64,000 nucleotides of DNA from Candidatus Thiothrix anitrata (GCF_017901155.1 NZ_CP072800.1:1825283-1889282), one strand, 5' to 3'. Shown: positions 55,528-64,000, counted from the first letter of the stretch. A program made the numbers and translations. The notes: generated by a model not told the origin, from the sequence alone.

Positions 55528-56114
55528 AACCGTTTTCTGATGCTTGCGAAGAAAACAAAGCCCCGATTTTGAGCGTGCTTACACCGTTATTGCGTGAAGC
55601 GCGTGCGGTATTGGAAGTAGGCAGCGGTACGGGGCAACACGCGGTGCATTTTGCCGCGCATCTGCCGCATTTGATGTGGCATACCAGCGATAGGGCGATG
55701 CATCATGCGGGGATTCAAGCTTGGTTGGATGAGGCGGCATTGCCGAATGTGCAGCCGCCGTTGCGCTTGGATGTCTTGAGTGACCCTTGGCCTGAACTGT
55801 TGGTGGATGCAGTTTTTTCTGCCAATACCCTGCATATTATGTCGTGGGTGGCGGTGCAGGCATTTTTTGCAGGTGTGGGGAAATGCTTGGCGGCGGGCGG
55901 TCTGTGCGTGTTATACGGGCCGTTTAACTATGACGGCGCGTACACCAGTGCCAGCAATGAACGATTTGATCAGTGGTTAAAACAACGCGACCCGTTAAGT
56001 GGCATTCGCGATGTGGCTGATTTGACGCAACTCGCGCAGCAAGCGGGCATGGTGTTGCTGCACGACATTGAAATGCCGGTTAATAACCGGGTTTTGGTGT
56101 GGTGCAAGCAATAA
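55524..56114 (+). CDS. DUF938-family SAM-dependent methyltransferase
   Basis: 196 residues. MKPFSDACEENKAPILSVLT is the DUF938 opening; the SAM motif is VLEVGSGTGQHAVHFAAHLP; later VFSANTLHIMSWVAVQAFFA and LCVLYGPFNYDGAYTSASNE. The substrate is unknown. ATGA overlap with rluD implies coupling. Confidence 0.88.
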   Translation: MKPFSDACEENKAPILSVLTPLLREARAVLEVGSGTGQHAVHFAAHLPHLMWHTSDRAMHHAGIQAWLDEAALPNVQPPLRLDVLSDPWPELLVDAVFSANTLHIMSWVAVQAFFAGVGKCLAAGGLCVLYGPFNYDGAYTSASNERFDQWLKQRDPLSGIRDVADLTQLAQQAGMVLLHDIEMPVNNRVLVWCKQ

Positions 56115-56277
56115 TTATCCCAGTGTTTCTAGCACCGTGCGCACGGTCGGTGGTAAACCTTGGTCGGCTGCGAGTAAATCAATGCCGTCCAATAGCGTGC
56201 TGGAATTTTTCACTTGTAACGCGCTGAAACAAGCTTGTCGATACTGCGGATTGCATTGAAAGTGGCGAATTCGTATC
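56115..56277 (-). pseudogene. C-terminal remnant of the split nucleotidyltransferase gene
   Basis: Read on the minus strand from the IS border, one frame stays open for 54 codons to a TAA at 56115-56117: it contains QCNPQYRQACFSALQVKNSS and ends PPTVRTVLETLG. No start codon is available. It lies in the same orientation as the AbiEii-like gene that ends abruptly at the other IS end (57374), so the two are probably halves of one gene. Confidence 0.65.
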
Positions 56278-57374
56278 ATAAGTGCATAACCCGTTAATCG
56301 AGACGGGATGCGGCTTTCCTCATAAGGTCAGAGGCAAGATGTGGTAAAAAGCATCCCGAAAAACCACTGACGGGAGAGCTTCATGACTTACACACACCTT
56401 ACCTCTGAGGAGAGGTATTATATCGAAACACGGCACAAGATGAAGGAGTCGGAGTCAACAATAGCCCTCGCCTTGGGGCGCAGCCAATCGACGATCCACC
56501 GTGAACTGACCCGCAACCGAGGGCAACGCGGCTACCGGCACAAACAAGCGCACGCCAAAGCACAGCAACGGCATGTTGAGAAGCCCAAGGTGGTCAAGTT
56601 GACCCCAGAGCTGGCGGGCAACATTGGTACATTGTTGGAAGAACAGCAGTGGAGTCCAGAGCAAATCAGTGGCAGGCTGAAAGCCGATGGTAAAGCGAGT
56701 GTTTGCCATGAAACCATCTACCAGCACGTGCTGAAGGATAAGCGTGCGGGCGGTAAGCTATACCTGAACCTGCGCCGTCATGCGAAGAAATACCGCAAAC
56801 GTTATGGTAGTGGCACTGGCAGTGTCAAAGGCATCCCTAACCGGGTGGACATTGAGGAACGCCCGGAAGTCGCCAACCAGCGTGAACGGCTGGGCGACTG
56901 GGAAGCGGACACCATGATTGGCAAGAGTCACAAAGGCGCACTGGTGACGCTGGACGAACGCAAATCCAAGCTACGCCTAGCTCTACCGGTGGCAAACAAG
57001 ACCGCAGAGGCAGTGACCAGCAGCATTATTAGCTTACTGTCCGGCTTCAAGGATTACGTACACACGCTCACCTTCGATAACGGCAAGGAGTTTGCCAAAC
57101 ATGAGCAAGTTGCCCAAGCCATTGGGTGCGAAACGTATTTCGCCAAGCCCTACCATTCGTGGGAGCGTGGGCAAAATGAGAATGCCAATGGGCTGTTACG
57201 CCAATACTTCCCCAAGGCAATGGGGCTATTGGACGTGACCACCCGACAGGTAGTTGAGGCTGTGCATAAACTCAACAACAGACCAAGGAAGTGTCTGGGG
57301 TTCAAGACACCTTACGAGGTGTTCCGCGAGCTATCCGGCATGGATGCTGAAAAGTTGGTGGGTTATGCACTTAT
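56278..57374 (+). mobile_element. IS30-family insertion sequence
   Basis: About 1.1 kb bounded by perfect 15-bp inverted repeats ATAAGTGCATAACCC (56278-56292) and its complement (57360-57374). It carries one transposase gene. GAATTC lies 5 bp outside each end, giving a symmetric target context, as IS30 elements prefer palindromic targets; a target duplication was not clear. Confidence 0.88.
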
Positions 57375-57381
57375 TACTTGA
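56383..57381 (+). CDS. IS30-family transposase
   Basis: 332 residues. N-terminal helix-turn-helix (LTSEERYYIETRHKMKESES, TIALALGRSQSTIHRELTRN) and a DDE integrase domain: DWEADTMIGKSHKGALVTLD (first Asp), HTLTFDNGKEFAKHE (second Asp), PYHSWERGQNENANGLLRQY (Glu). The sequence looks intact. Its stop codon (57379-57381) lies 7 nt outside the right inverted repeat, so the last codons come from the target DNA. Confidence 0.94.
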   Translation: MTYTHLTSEERYYIETRHKMKESESTIALALGRSQSTIHRELTRNRGQRGYRHKQAHAKAQQRHVEKPKVVKLTPELAGNIGTLLEEQQWSPEQISGRLKADGKASVCHETIYQHVLKDKRAGGKLYLNLRRHAKKYRKRYGSGTGSVKGIPNRVDIEERPEVANQRERLGDWEADTMIGKSHKGALVTLDERKSKLRLALPVANKTAEAVTSSIISLLSGFKDYVHTLTFDNGKEFAKHEQVAQAIGCETYFAKPYHSWERGQNENANGLLRQYFPKAMGLLDVTTRQVVEAVHKLNNRPRKCLGFKTPYEVFRELSGMDAEKLVGYALIT

Positions 57382-57862
57382 ATTCACCCAGTAAATCGCG
57401 TGATTTAACCGATGCATCAGGCCAGCGATCAGCATTGGAGAGCAGCTTTTCGGTGCAACTGTCCGCGAAGCTCAGGCATGGCACGTTACACCAGTCGTAA
57501 TGCACGGGTGCATCGAGTTTGATGCGCCCTTCGGCAATAATTTCAAATTTAATCAAGGTATCTTCAATTTGCACCGCAAAACGCACCCCGTATTGATCCG
57601 CCTTGAATGCTCTAGGCAACGTTAGTGTTGTTGCGTCAGTGAAGAGAGCGTTGTAACCGTGTTCGGCAATCTCACTACGCAACAGTCGATAACCTTCACC
57701 GACCGGACAAATGAAATCAATGTCTTTGCTCCAGCGGTATTCGCCATGCAATAAAGCAAGCAACGTCCCGCCGCCAAAATACGCTTGGATGCGGTGAAAA
57801 AACGTCGCATCTAACGCATTCAATATTCGCAAAATATGGCGATGGTGTTCGAGCTCAAACAT
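57374..57862 (-). pseudogene. AbiEii-like nucleotidyltransferase, truncated by IS30
   Basis: 162 codons remain. GGGTLLALLHGEYRWSKDID is the nucleotidyltransferase motif of AbiEii/MenT-like toxins (GG ... RxSxDID), followed by GVRFAVQIEDTLIKFEIIAE and CTEKLLSNADRW. The frame ends within DLLGEF and Lys, using a stop made by the first base of the IS. The 3' remnant lies on the other side at 56115-56277. It overlaps the upstream small gene by 8 nt. Probably inactive. Confidence 0.75.
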
Positions 57863-58082
57863 TATTAACTAACCACGAGTGTTGTGCCTGCGCCAGTGAT
57901 TTGAGGAAAATTAATTCATCGCCTTCTAAATCGGCTAATACGCCCCGATAGTGCCAGCCACGTTCATACAGGTCGATCATTTCATCGCTAGTTAACTGGG
58001 AAACATCTTCGCGTTGCCAGCAAATCGCCTGCAAAAAGGGGAGTTTTGCGGGTTGGGCAGTGGCATTGTTGACGATAGGCAT
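57855..58082 (-). CDS. Small hypothetical protein, possible antitoxin partner
   Basis: 75 residues, unrecognised: LPFLQAICWQREDVSQLTSD, EMIDLYERGWHYRGVLADLE and DELIFLKSLAQAQHSWLVNN. It overlaps the truncated nucleotidyltransferase gene, so the pair may be a toxin-antitoxin-type module whose toxin has been disrupted. The role is inferred from position only. Confidence 0.6.
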   Translation of the reverse strand: MPIVNNATAQPAKLPFLQAICWQREDVSQLTSDEMIDLYERGWHYRGVLADLEGDELIFLKSLAQAQHSWLVNNV

Positions 58083-58118
58083 AGCAGTATCGCTCCGAAG
58101 TTGATGGATTTCAGTATA

Positions 58119-58733
58119 TCAGGGCAGTACCGTTTCCAACACCTTCCAGACGTTTTCCAGCACTTTGGGTTGCGCTTCCGCTGTGGGATGTAGGCCGTCG
58201 GCTTGCATTAAATCCCAGTTATCCGCTACGCCGTCGAGCAAAAAAGGCACGAGCGGCGCGTTGTATTGCGTGGCGAGATCGGTATAAATGGCGGCGAACT
58301 TTTCGGTAAAAGTGCTGCCGTAATTGGGTGGCAATTGGATGCCGAGCAAAATCACTTTGGCATTCGCGGCTTGCGCGAGTTTAAGCATGGCTTCCAGATT
58401 GCTGCGCATGGTGGGTAAGTCGATGCCGCGTAAGCCGTCATTCGCGCCGAGTTCCAGCAGCAAGTAGGCGGGTTGGTGGGTTTTGAGTGCCTCCGGTAAA
58501 CGTGTCAGGCCACCGGCTGAGGTTTCCCCGCTGATACTGCCATTGACTACGCGGTAGTCGTCACCGAGTTTTTCTTGCAACAAATTGACCCAACCCTTGT
58601 CGACAGGAATGCCATACGCAGCACTCAAGCTGTCGCCCCACACCAGCACGGTCGGCGCGTCAGCCGCCATAACCACAGTCGCAGACGGTAAAAAGCCGCT
58701 TAACGCAAAGATCAGGTAAAGTACACGTAACAT
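58119..58733 (-). CDS. tesA: SGNH esterase/acyl-CoA thioesterase I (TesA)
   Basis: 204 residues with a signal peptide (VLYLIFALSGFLPSATVVMA). SGNH blocks: VLVWGDSLSAAYGIPVDKGW (Ser), VNGSISGETSAGGLTRLPEA (Gly), LLLELGANDGLRGIDLPTM (Asn), ADGLHPTAEAQPKVLENVWK (Asp/His). Periplasmic lysophospholipase/thioesterase. Divergent from ybbA, the standard arrangement. Confidence 0.93.
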   Translation of the reverse strand: MLRVLYLIFALSGFLPSATVVMAADAPTVLVWGDSLSAAYGIPVDKGWVNLLQEKLGDDYRVVNGSISGETSAGGLTRLPEALKTHQPAYLLLELGANDGLRGIDLPTMRSNLEAMLKLAQAANAKVILLGIQLPPNYGSTFTEKFAAIYTDLATQYNAPLVPFLLDGVADNWDLMQADGLHPTAEAQPKVLENVWKVLETVLP

Positions 58734-58752
58734 CTAGCGGATTCCTTAGTAA

Positions 58753-59421
58753 ATGAATAACACAGCCATTCAGACCATCAATTTGGTGAAAACTATCCCT
58801 CAAGCGGGGCGTGAATTGCAAATTCTCCGTGACGTAAGCCTGACGATTGACAGCGGACAATCGGTGGCGATTACCGGTTTGTCGGGGTCGGGTAAAAGTA
58901 CCTTACTGGGTTTGCTGGCGGGATTGGATTCGCCCACCAGCGGTTCGGTGGTGTTATTTGGGCAAACGTTGCACGGTTTGAACGAAGATCAGCGTGCGGC
59001 TTTGCGCTTGGGGCGGGTGGGCTTTGTGTTTCAGGCATTTCATTTACTGGAACATTTGACCGCGCTGGAGAATGTGATGTTGCCGTTGGAATTGGGGACG
59101 CAAAGCGGCAAGGAAGAATTGGCAGTGGAGGCATTGCAGCAGGTGGGTTTGGGCGAACGTTTGAGCCATTACCCCAACCAGCTTTCGGGGGGCGAACAGC
59201 AGCGGGTGGCATTGGCGCGGGCATTCGTGACGCGCCCTGAGTTGTTGTTTGCGGATGAGCCGACCGGCAATTTGGATCGGGCTACGGGTAATGAAATCAG
59301 TGCGTTGTTATTTGCCTTGCAGGAAAAATTTCAGACCACATTGGTGCTGGTGACACACGATGAGTCGCTGGCGGCGCGTTGCCAAGTGCATTACCGTTTG
59401 GAAGCGGGGCGTTTGTTATGA
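58753..59421 (+). CDS. ybbA: ABC transporter ATP-binding protein YbbA
   Basis: 222 residues. Walker [21 protein letters not shown], signature [16 protein letters not shown], Walker [13 protein letters not shown] and the switch His in [13 protein letters not shown]. LolD/YbbA/MacB-type ATPase working with the FtsX-like permease that follows with a 4-nt overlap (ATGA). The substrate is unknown. Confidence 0.93.
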   Translation: MNNTAIQTINLVKTIPQAGRELQILRDVSLTIDSGQSVAITGLSGSGKSTLLGLLAGLDSPTSGSVVLFGQTLHGLNEDQRAALRLGRVGFVFQAFHLLEHLTALENVMLPLELGTQSGKEELAVEALQQVGLGERLSHYPNQLSGGEQQRVALARAFVTRPELLFADEPTGNLDRATGNEISALLFALQEKFQTTLVLVTHDESLAARCQVHYRLEAGRLL

Positions 59422-61871
59422 AACTGTTGTTGCGTCATTGGTGGCAACGTTGGCGGATGCCGGAATTGCGGTTGCTGTTTATTGCTTTGATTGTGTCGGT
59501 GACAGTGGTGACGACGGTTGGCTTTTTCGCCAGTCGGGTGGAAAACGCGATGCAACAACAGGCGCGGCAATTGTTAGGCGGGGATGTAGTGCTGGTGTCT
59601 TCGCGCCCGATTACGTCCGATTATTTGCAGCAAGCGCGGGCATTGGGTTTAGAAACGGCGCACACCACCAGTTTTCCGACGATGGTGTCTTTCGGTGAAC
59701 AGTTGCAATTGAGCCAGCTTAAAGCGGTTTCTGGCGGGTATCCGTTACGTGGCGAATTGCGCGTTGCATCTGCACCGGACGCACCCGAAATCACCGTGAC
59801 GGGGCAGTTACCGGGACGCGGTGAATTGTGGGCAGAAGCGCGTTTATTCGCGGCATTGGGGGCCAAGCCCGGTGCGCAAGTGCAGGTGGGGCGTAGCAGT
59901 TTTACCTTGACGCAGGTGTTAACGCATGAGCCGGAGCGCGGCAATAATCTGTTTCAGTTAGCCCCAGTGGTGTTGATGAATGCGGAGGATTTGCCTGCTA
60001 CGCAATTGCTGTCGCCCGCTAGTCGTGCGAGTTTTAGCCAATTGTTTGCGGGTGATGCGCGAAAAATTCAGCAGTGGCAGGCGACGTTAAAACCCTTGCT
60101 GAAACCGACCGAGCGGATTCGCACGGTGAAAGAGGATTTGGCTTCGGTGCAGCAAATCTTGCAGCGTTCCACCCGGTTTTTGGGTTTGGCGGCGGTGTTA
60201 AGTGTGGTGCTGGCGGGTGCGGCGGTGGTATTGACCGCAACCAGTTTGATGCGGCGGCAATTGTCGGCGGTGGCGGTGTTGAAAGCGATGGGGATGTCGC
60301 GGCAACAGGTGTTGTGGGATCACGCTTTTTCGTTGTTGTTGACGGCGTTACTGGCGGCGGGGGTTGGGGTGTTGCTGGGGCTGTTATTGCAATGGGGTTT
60401 GGGGCTGTGGTTGGCGCAGAGTTTGGGTAAGGTGTTGCCTGCGCCGGGGGCAATGCCCGCGTTAAATGGGTTGCTGACGGCGGTGATTTTGTTACTGGGT
60501 TTTGCGTTGCCGCCGTTGTTGCGTTTGGTGAATACCTCGCCGATGCAGATTTTACAGGGGGCATTGCAACAGCCGTCGCAAGCCTTGTGGGTAGCAGTGG
60601 TTAGTGTGTTGCTGGCGGTATTGGGTTTGCTGTGGTTACAGGCACGCGATATAGCGTTAGCGGGAATGGTGTTGCTGGGTTTGGTGGCTGGAGTCGCGCT
60701 GTTTTGGGTGTTGGCTGTGTGGTTGCTGACGGCGGCGCAACGCTTGGGGAAACGTGCTGGCTGGGGGGGGATGCCTGCGTTGGGGCGTTCGCGGCGAGCT
60801 ATTTTATTGGTGGTGGTGTTTGCGACGGGGTTGTTTGCCTTGCTGTTGCTGACGACGGTGCGTACTGATTTACTGGAACGTTGGCAGGAAACTTTACCTG
60901 CGGATGCGCCAGATCATTTTCTCATCAATATTCAACCGGCAGAAGTTGCTCCTTTGCAGCAGTTTTTAGCCGTGCAAAGCGTTAATGCGGTGTTTTATCC
61001 GATGATTCGCGGGCGTTTGGTGGCGGTGAATGGCAAGCCGGTTACGCCGCAAGTATTGGAAAATCCGCGTGCGCAGCGTTTGGTTGAGCGTGAATTTAAT
61101 TTGTCTTCGTTGGCAGATTTTCCAACTAACAATGTGTTGTTGGCAGGGCAGTGGTTTGGTGCGGGTGTCGGTGGTTTTTCGATTGAAAAAGGCATTGGCG
61201 AAACCTTGCAGTTTGGGATGGGCGATACCCTGACGTTTGATATTGCGGGGCAACAGGTGACGCAGCCGATTACCAGCGTGCGCGAAGTGCGTTGGGACAG
61301 TATGCAGCCGAATTTCTTCGTGATTGCAGCACCCGGTAGTGTCGATAACATGCCGCAGACTCACATTACCAGCATTCATTTGGGTGAAAAAAAGCCGTTG
61401 GTGACGGCGTTGATCCGGCAGTTTCCGAGCGTGACGGTAATTGATGTGGGCGCGGTATTGGCGCAAATACGCGGGTTAATCGAGCAAGTGAGCATGGCAG
61501 TGCAGGGCATTTTCGTATTTACCCTGTTATCCGGCGTGGTGGTGTTGGTGGCAGCCTTGCAATCACAACAGGCCGAGCGGCGGCGCGAAATTGCCATTTT
61601 GAAATCGTTGGGAGCGCGGCGCGGGCTGTTGCAACGGCGGATTTGGGGGGAATTCTTGTTGCTGGGTGGTTTGGCGGGGATACTCGCTGGGGCTTTGGCA
61701 ATGAGCGTGGGGATTGCGGTCGGGTATTTCTTGTTTGATTTGCCAGTGCATTTGAGTGTTTGGCCGGTATTGGTGGGCGGTGTGAGCGGCAGTGTGTTGG
61801 TTGGAGTGGCGGGGTATTGGAATCTGCGCGGGTTGTTGGATGTGTTGCCGTTGGGGTTGTTGAAAACCTGA
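59418..61871 (+). CDS. ybbP: FtsX-like ABC permease YbbP
   Basis: 817 residues from ATG 59418. Hydrophobic helices occur at the N-terminus (ELRLLFIALIVSVTVVTTVG), in the middle (FLGLAAVLSVVLAGAAVVLT and following) and near the end (GIFVFTLLSGVVVLVAALQS), with periplasmic domains between them. The FtsX repeat is seen in RQLSAVAVLKAMGMSRQQVL and RREIAILKSLGARRGLLQ. Forms a transporter with YbbA. Confidence 0.92.
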   Translation: MKLLLRHWWQRWRMPELRLLFIALIVSVTVVTTVGFFASRVENAMQQQARQLLGGDVVLVSSRPITSDYLQQARALGLETAHTTSFPTMVSFGEQLQLSQLKAVSGGYPLRGELRVASAPDAPEITVTGQLPGRGELWAEARLFAALGAKPGAQVQVGRSSFTLTQVLTHEPERGNNLFQLAPVVLMNAEDLPATQLLSPASRASFSQLFAGDARKIQQWQATLKPLLKPTERIRTVKEDLASVQQILQRSTRFLGLAAVLSVVLAGAAVVLTATSLMRRQLSAVAVLKAMGMSRQQVLWDHAFSLLLTALLAAGVGVLLGLLLQWGLGLWLAQSLGKVLPAPGAMPALNGLLTAVILLLGFALPPLLRLVNTSPMQILQGALQQPSQALWVAVVSVLLAVLGLLWLQARDIALAGMVLLGLVAGVALFWVLAVWLLTAAQRLGKRAGWGGMPALGRSRRAILLVVVFATGLFALLLLTTVRTDLLERWQETLPADAPDHFLINIQPAEVAPLQQFLAVQSVNAVFYPMIRGRLVAVNGKPVTPQVLENPRAQRLVEREFNLSSLADFPTNNVLLAGQWFGAGVGGFSIEKGIGETLQFGMGDTLTFDIAGQQVTQPITSVREVRWDSMQPNFFVIAAPGSVDNMPQTHITSIHLGEKKPLVTALIRQFPSVTVIDVGAVLAQIRGLIEQVSMAVQGIFVFTLLSGVVVLVAALQSQQAERRREIAILKSLGARRGLLQRRIWGEFLLLGGLAGILAGALAMSVGIAVGYFLFDLPVHLSVWPVLVGGVSGSVLVGVAGYWNLRGLLDVLPLGLLKT

Positions 61872-61881
61872 GGAAGAAACC

Positions 61882-61924
61882 GCTCCTAGCCTCCCCTTGT
61901 CAGGGGAGGGATAAGAGGAGGTTT
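61882..61924. repeat. Interspersed repeat, family B copy 2
   Basis: CTCCTAGCCTCCCCTTGTCA followed by GGGGAGGGATAAGAGGAG, an imperfect dyad related to the copy at 49951-49992. It lies between the ends of ybbP and the convergent hypothetical gene. Confidence 0.6.
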
Positions 61925-62414
61925 AGGCGGTTTCTGATCCGACTTGTTCTAGTAGTACTAGGTCGTCTTCTACGCCAGCCATTTCACCTAGCATCCCGGT
62001 GTAGATGCGTAAGTCGGCTTGCAGGGCGGCAAGTTCGGCGCGGAAAATGGCGCATTGTGCGTCGTTTTCAAACGCTTTTTCGATGGAAAGTTTGTGCCAT
62101 TTGGCGGTGAACGGGCGGATAATTTGGTTCAGTACCACAATCGCGAGCTTGGTGAACTCGAAGCTGTCGCGCCCGTTTTTCTTGATAATGTCGCGGGTGG
62201 TGGGGAACAAAGAATGAATGCTTTTCAGCGCGGTGGCTTCGTCGCCCGTTTTACTGTCGAGGGCTTGGGTGGTGATGCGCGTCAATAACTCGATGTACAT
62301 TTCCCACGCTGCATTGCGGTCAGCGTCTTTGAATTCGACGGAAAGCTGCAAGAAATGCGCGTTGATTTGCAGCTTGGTCATTTTCCATTTGGTCAGCCAG
62401 TTGAGCCAGTTCAT
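61923..62414 (-). CDS. Hypothetical helical protein next to toxin-antitoxin and TIR genes
   Basis: 163 residues, no family recognised. All-helical: MNWLNWLTKWKMTKLQINAH, AAWEMYIELLTRITTQALDS, IHSLFPTTRDIIKKNGRDSF, FTKLAIVVLNQIIRPFTAKW. TAKWH and FRAELAALQADLRIYTGMLG recall regulators with HEPN-like helical bundles but no catalytic motif was found. It lies 14 bp after the PIN toxin gene on the same strand; a defence role is only a guess from context. Confidence 0.6.
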   Translation of the reverse strand: MNWLNWLTKWKMTKLQINAHFLQLSVEFKDADRNAAWEMYIELLTRITTQALDSKTGDEATALKSIHSLFPTTRDIIKKNGRDSFEFTKLAIVVLNQIIRPFTAKWHKLSIEKAFENDAQCAIFRAELAALQADLRIYTGMLGEMAGVEDDLVLLEQVGSETA

Positions 62415-62428
62415 GGGGTGTCCTTGTG

Positions 62429-62836
62429 TTATAGGCGTTGGGCAAATTCTGCCGCTGTTAAAATGTTGTATTCATCGCGTAATGCCAGTAACCCTTTGTC
62501 CCCCGTAATCAAGTAGTTGGCTTTCCCGATTAGGTAAGCGGATAATATCAGGTTATCGTTGGCATCGGCGGGGACGACGGCAACAGTCTCTATCTCACCC
62601 AGATAATGGGAACGCAAAAAAATCTGCTGGAGGAATTGAGCTGTTTCCGTTTGCCCCCAGTTTAGCCGTTTTTGGATTTTTGGGTAAGTCAGCACTCGCC
62701 CAATTTCATCCAGTTGAAATTGGCTTAAAACCAACTCAATAAGATTGAGCCGCCATGCTTGGACGATTTTGCCGGGAATACTGTTTGGCAACATTAGCCC
62801 AGAGAGCAAAATATTGGTGTCGATGACAACCCTCAT
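62429..62836 (-). CDS. PIN-domain toxin (COG1569 type)
   Basis: 135 residues. RVVIDTNILLSGLMLPNSIP (first Asp), FQLDEIGRVLTYPKIQKRL (second acidic site), VVPADANDNLILSAYLIGKA (Asp cluster) and YLITGDKGLLAL. This is the putative toxin family of COG1569. The start overlaps the stop of the upstream antitoxin by 4 nt. Confidence 0.88.
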   Translation of the reverse strand: MRVVIDTNILLSGLMLPNSIPGKIVQAWRLNLIELVLSQFQLDEIGRVLTYPKIQKRLNWGQTETAQFLQQIFLRSHYLGEIETVAVVPADANDNLILSAYLIGKANYLITGDKGLLALRDEYNILTAAEFAQRL

Positions 62837-63111
62837 GCAGGCACGTCCTGTCGTGAGTGACTGATGGCTTCATCCAGCAAATCGTAAACTTCCTGTTCTG
62901 GCATATCTTGAAAAGCTTGTTGCAAGTGCTTGGTAATACGGGAAAATTCTTCATCCAATTGGCGTAAGCGTTCAAACAAGGGGATGTCAATCAGCGCGGC
63001 AACGGCTTTGCCCGCTTTGGTAATGACAATTTGGTCACGTTTGTATTGAACTTCATTTAATAATTCACCAAGGTTTTGGCGAACTGTCATGGCGGGTGCT
63101 TCGCGTAACAT
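62833..63111 (-). CDS. Phd/YefM-family antitoxin
   Basis: 92 residues from ATG 63111, which follows GGAG by 6 nt; a GTG at 63123 would add four residues. MTVRQNLGELLNEVQYKRDQ, IVITKAGKAVAALIDIPLFE is the Phd fold. The C-terminal acidic helix (EEFSRITKHLQQAFQDMPEQ) should bind the PIN toxin. Confidence 0.85.
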   Translation of the reverse strand: MLREAPAMTVRQNLGELLNEVQYKRDQIVITKAGKAVAALIDIPLFERLRQLDEEFSRITKHLQQAFQDMPEQEVYDLLDEAISHSRQDVPA

Positions 63112-63128
63112 GGGCTGCTCCACTGATA

Positions 63129-63152
63129 TAACTATAGCAACTAGTATAGTTA
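63129..63152. promoter_or_regulatory. Inverted-repeat operator of the Phd/PIN pair
   Basis: TAACTAT (63129-63135) and ATAGTTA (63146-63152), 18 bp upstream of the antitoxin start. It is an AT-rich palindrome in a promoter-like stretch and a likely autorepression site. Confidence 0.5.
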
Positions 63153-63238
63153 GAATGGTGCGTTATATCCAATAAAGCAGTTTTGCCGAAGATGGTTTAT
63201 TATCCCCCTATCGAAACGCGCCATCAGTAGAAAACCCC

Positions 63239-64000
63239 ATGCACGACATCTTTCTCAGTTATTCCACCAAAGACCGTGACCGTTTAAAGCCGCTTGTTGC
63301 TGCGTTGGAGCAGCGTGGCTGGTCGGTGTTTTGGGATCATAAAACTGTTCCCATTGGTAAGCATTGGCAAAACGTGATTGGGCAAGCGATTCGTGATAGC
63401 CGTTGTGTAGTGTGGCGTGGTCAGCGCATTCTATTGCTTCCGAATGGGTGATTGAAGAGGCGTTGGAAGGCAAGAAACGCGGGGTGTTGCTGCCAATCCG
63501 TTTGGAGAATGTCGAAATTCCGTTTGGTTTTGGTGTGTACCAACCCGGTGATTTTATTGGTTGGGATGGCAAAGCAGAACACCTCGAATTCTTGCGTTTA
63601 GCGGGTGAAATTCAGGGATTGTTGGCGCGTCACGATGCCGAAAGCCAGCGCAAGGCGGATGCAATTGCCGCTGAACAACAACGTTTGGCAAAAGAACAAG
63701 CCTTAGCGGCACAGCAAGCGCGTGAAGCAGCCGAACGTCAACGCAGTATGGATGAGGAAGCCCAACGTCAACGTGAAGCCGCTGCTGCTGCCGAAAAAGT
63801 ACGTTTGACACAAGAAAAAGCCGCAGCCGATCAAAAAGCCCGTGAAGCCCGTGCTTTAGAACAAGCCGAACGCAAGAAACGTGAACAAGCGGCTGCTGAA
63901 GACACCGCTCGCCGTGCTGCCGAAGCTAAAGCCAAACAACCACAACCCTTAGTTGATGGTTTAGTGTTAGAAGAACTCACTCCTCCTTTTTGGAAAAAAC
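63239..64000 (+). pseudogene. TIR-domain protein with frameshift, 3' end outside window
   Basis: The first frame starts MHDIFLSYSTKDRDRLKPLV, then ALEQRGWSVFWDHKTVPIGK, a TIR fold, and breaks after DSRCVV near 63412. One frame over, the domain resumes as WSAHSIASEWVIEEALEGKK, then RGVLLPIRLENVEIPFGFGV, and stays open to the window end through a long Ala/Gln/Glu/Arg coiled coil and LVDGLVLEELTPPFWKK. Insertion of one G would restore the expected VVVAWSAHS. TIR proteins often cleave NAD+ or signal in defence. Real mutation or sequencing error is undecided. Confidence 0.72.

Noticed and set aside
56270-57385. Target-site duplication of the IS30 element
   Set aside because: Bases next to the two inverted repeats (GTATC and TACTT) show no clear 2-3 bp direct repeat; GAATTC at 5 bp on both sides reflects a symmetric target rather than a duplication.
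60034-60564. 176-codon Pro/Thr-rich reverse frame in ybbP
   Set aside because: Composition is the antisense of hydrophobic helices in a GC-skewed permease gene; no support as a gene.

Overview
The window looks like a chromosomal segment of a gammaproteobacterium of moderate GC, most likely a sulfur-oxidising Thiotrichales (Thiothrix/Thiolinea-like). The basis is the gammaproteobacterial housekeeping genes (murJ, bamD, rluD, miaB, holC, pepA, the rpe-gph-trpE-trpG order, tesA next to ybbA-ybbP, oxyR, a ydgA/DUF945 protein) beside a large type III CRISPR locus. The genus is an inference; no rRNA or tRNA gene was seen.

Region 1 (1-14859) is the 3' part of a type III-A-like CRISPR-Cas locus. It opens with csm5, preceded by what is probably the stop codon of csm4. 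A winged-helix protein follows, then a set of cyclic-oligoadenylate effectors and modulators: a CARF-HEPN Csx1-type ribonuclease, Csx16, a Can2/Card1-type CARF-PD-(D/E)XK nuclease, and a small membrane-anchored SAVED-like protein. A reverse-strand AAA-ATPase/PD-(D/E)XK gene sits between the effectors. The adaptation block is doubled: cas2, cas1, a divergent cas1-like gene without the usual catalytic triad, and a second cas2. A leader with a recognisable promoter leads into an array of 76 identical 36-nt repeats with 75 spacers. At least eight spacers are antisense to what look like ribosome-binding sites plus start codons, which fits crRNAs made from the + strand and aimed at mRNA.

Region 2 (14867-30604) mixes metabolism and defence: gamma-glutamyltransferase, a PIN / XRE-ImmA/IrrE pair with a near-leaderless promoter, two PH-domain membrane proteins, an alkyltransferase, a sigma-54 promoter followed by a terminator-bounded candidate small RNA and a broken formate-dehydrogenase-type TAT protein, a Gabija-like GajA/GajB pair of lower GC, a Uma2 nuclease, a Phd-VapC pair, a PPK2 kinase and a DUF4143 ATPase.

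Region 3 (30718-55527) is mostly housekeeping: oxyR, a fused enoyl-CoA hydratase/3-hydroxyacyl-CoA dehydrogenase with an altered Rossmann motif, grxD, murJ, ydgA, a thioredoxin-like chaperone, a phosphoethanolamine transferase with a membrane-anchored LuxR regulator, miaB, pepA-holC, and trpE-trpG. A ParD/ParE-type pair lies between gph and trpE on the opposite strand. Three tandem outer-membrane beta-barrel paralogues precede bamD.

Region 4 (55524-64000) holds a DUF938 methyltransferase, an IS30 element that splits an AbiEii-like nucleotidyltransferase gene, tesA and ybbA-ybbP, an unrecognised protein, a PIN/Phd toxin-antitoxin pair, and a TIR-domain gene with a one-base frameshift that runs off the window end.
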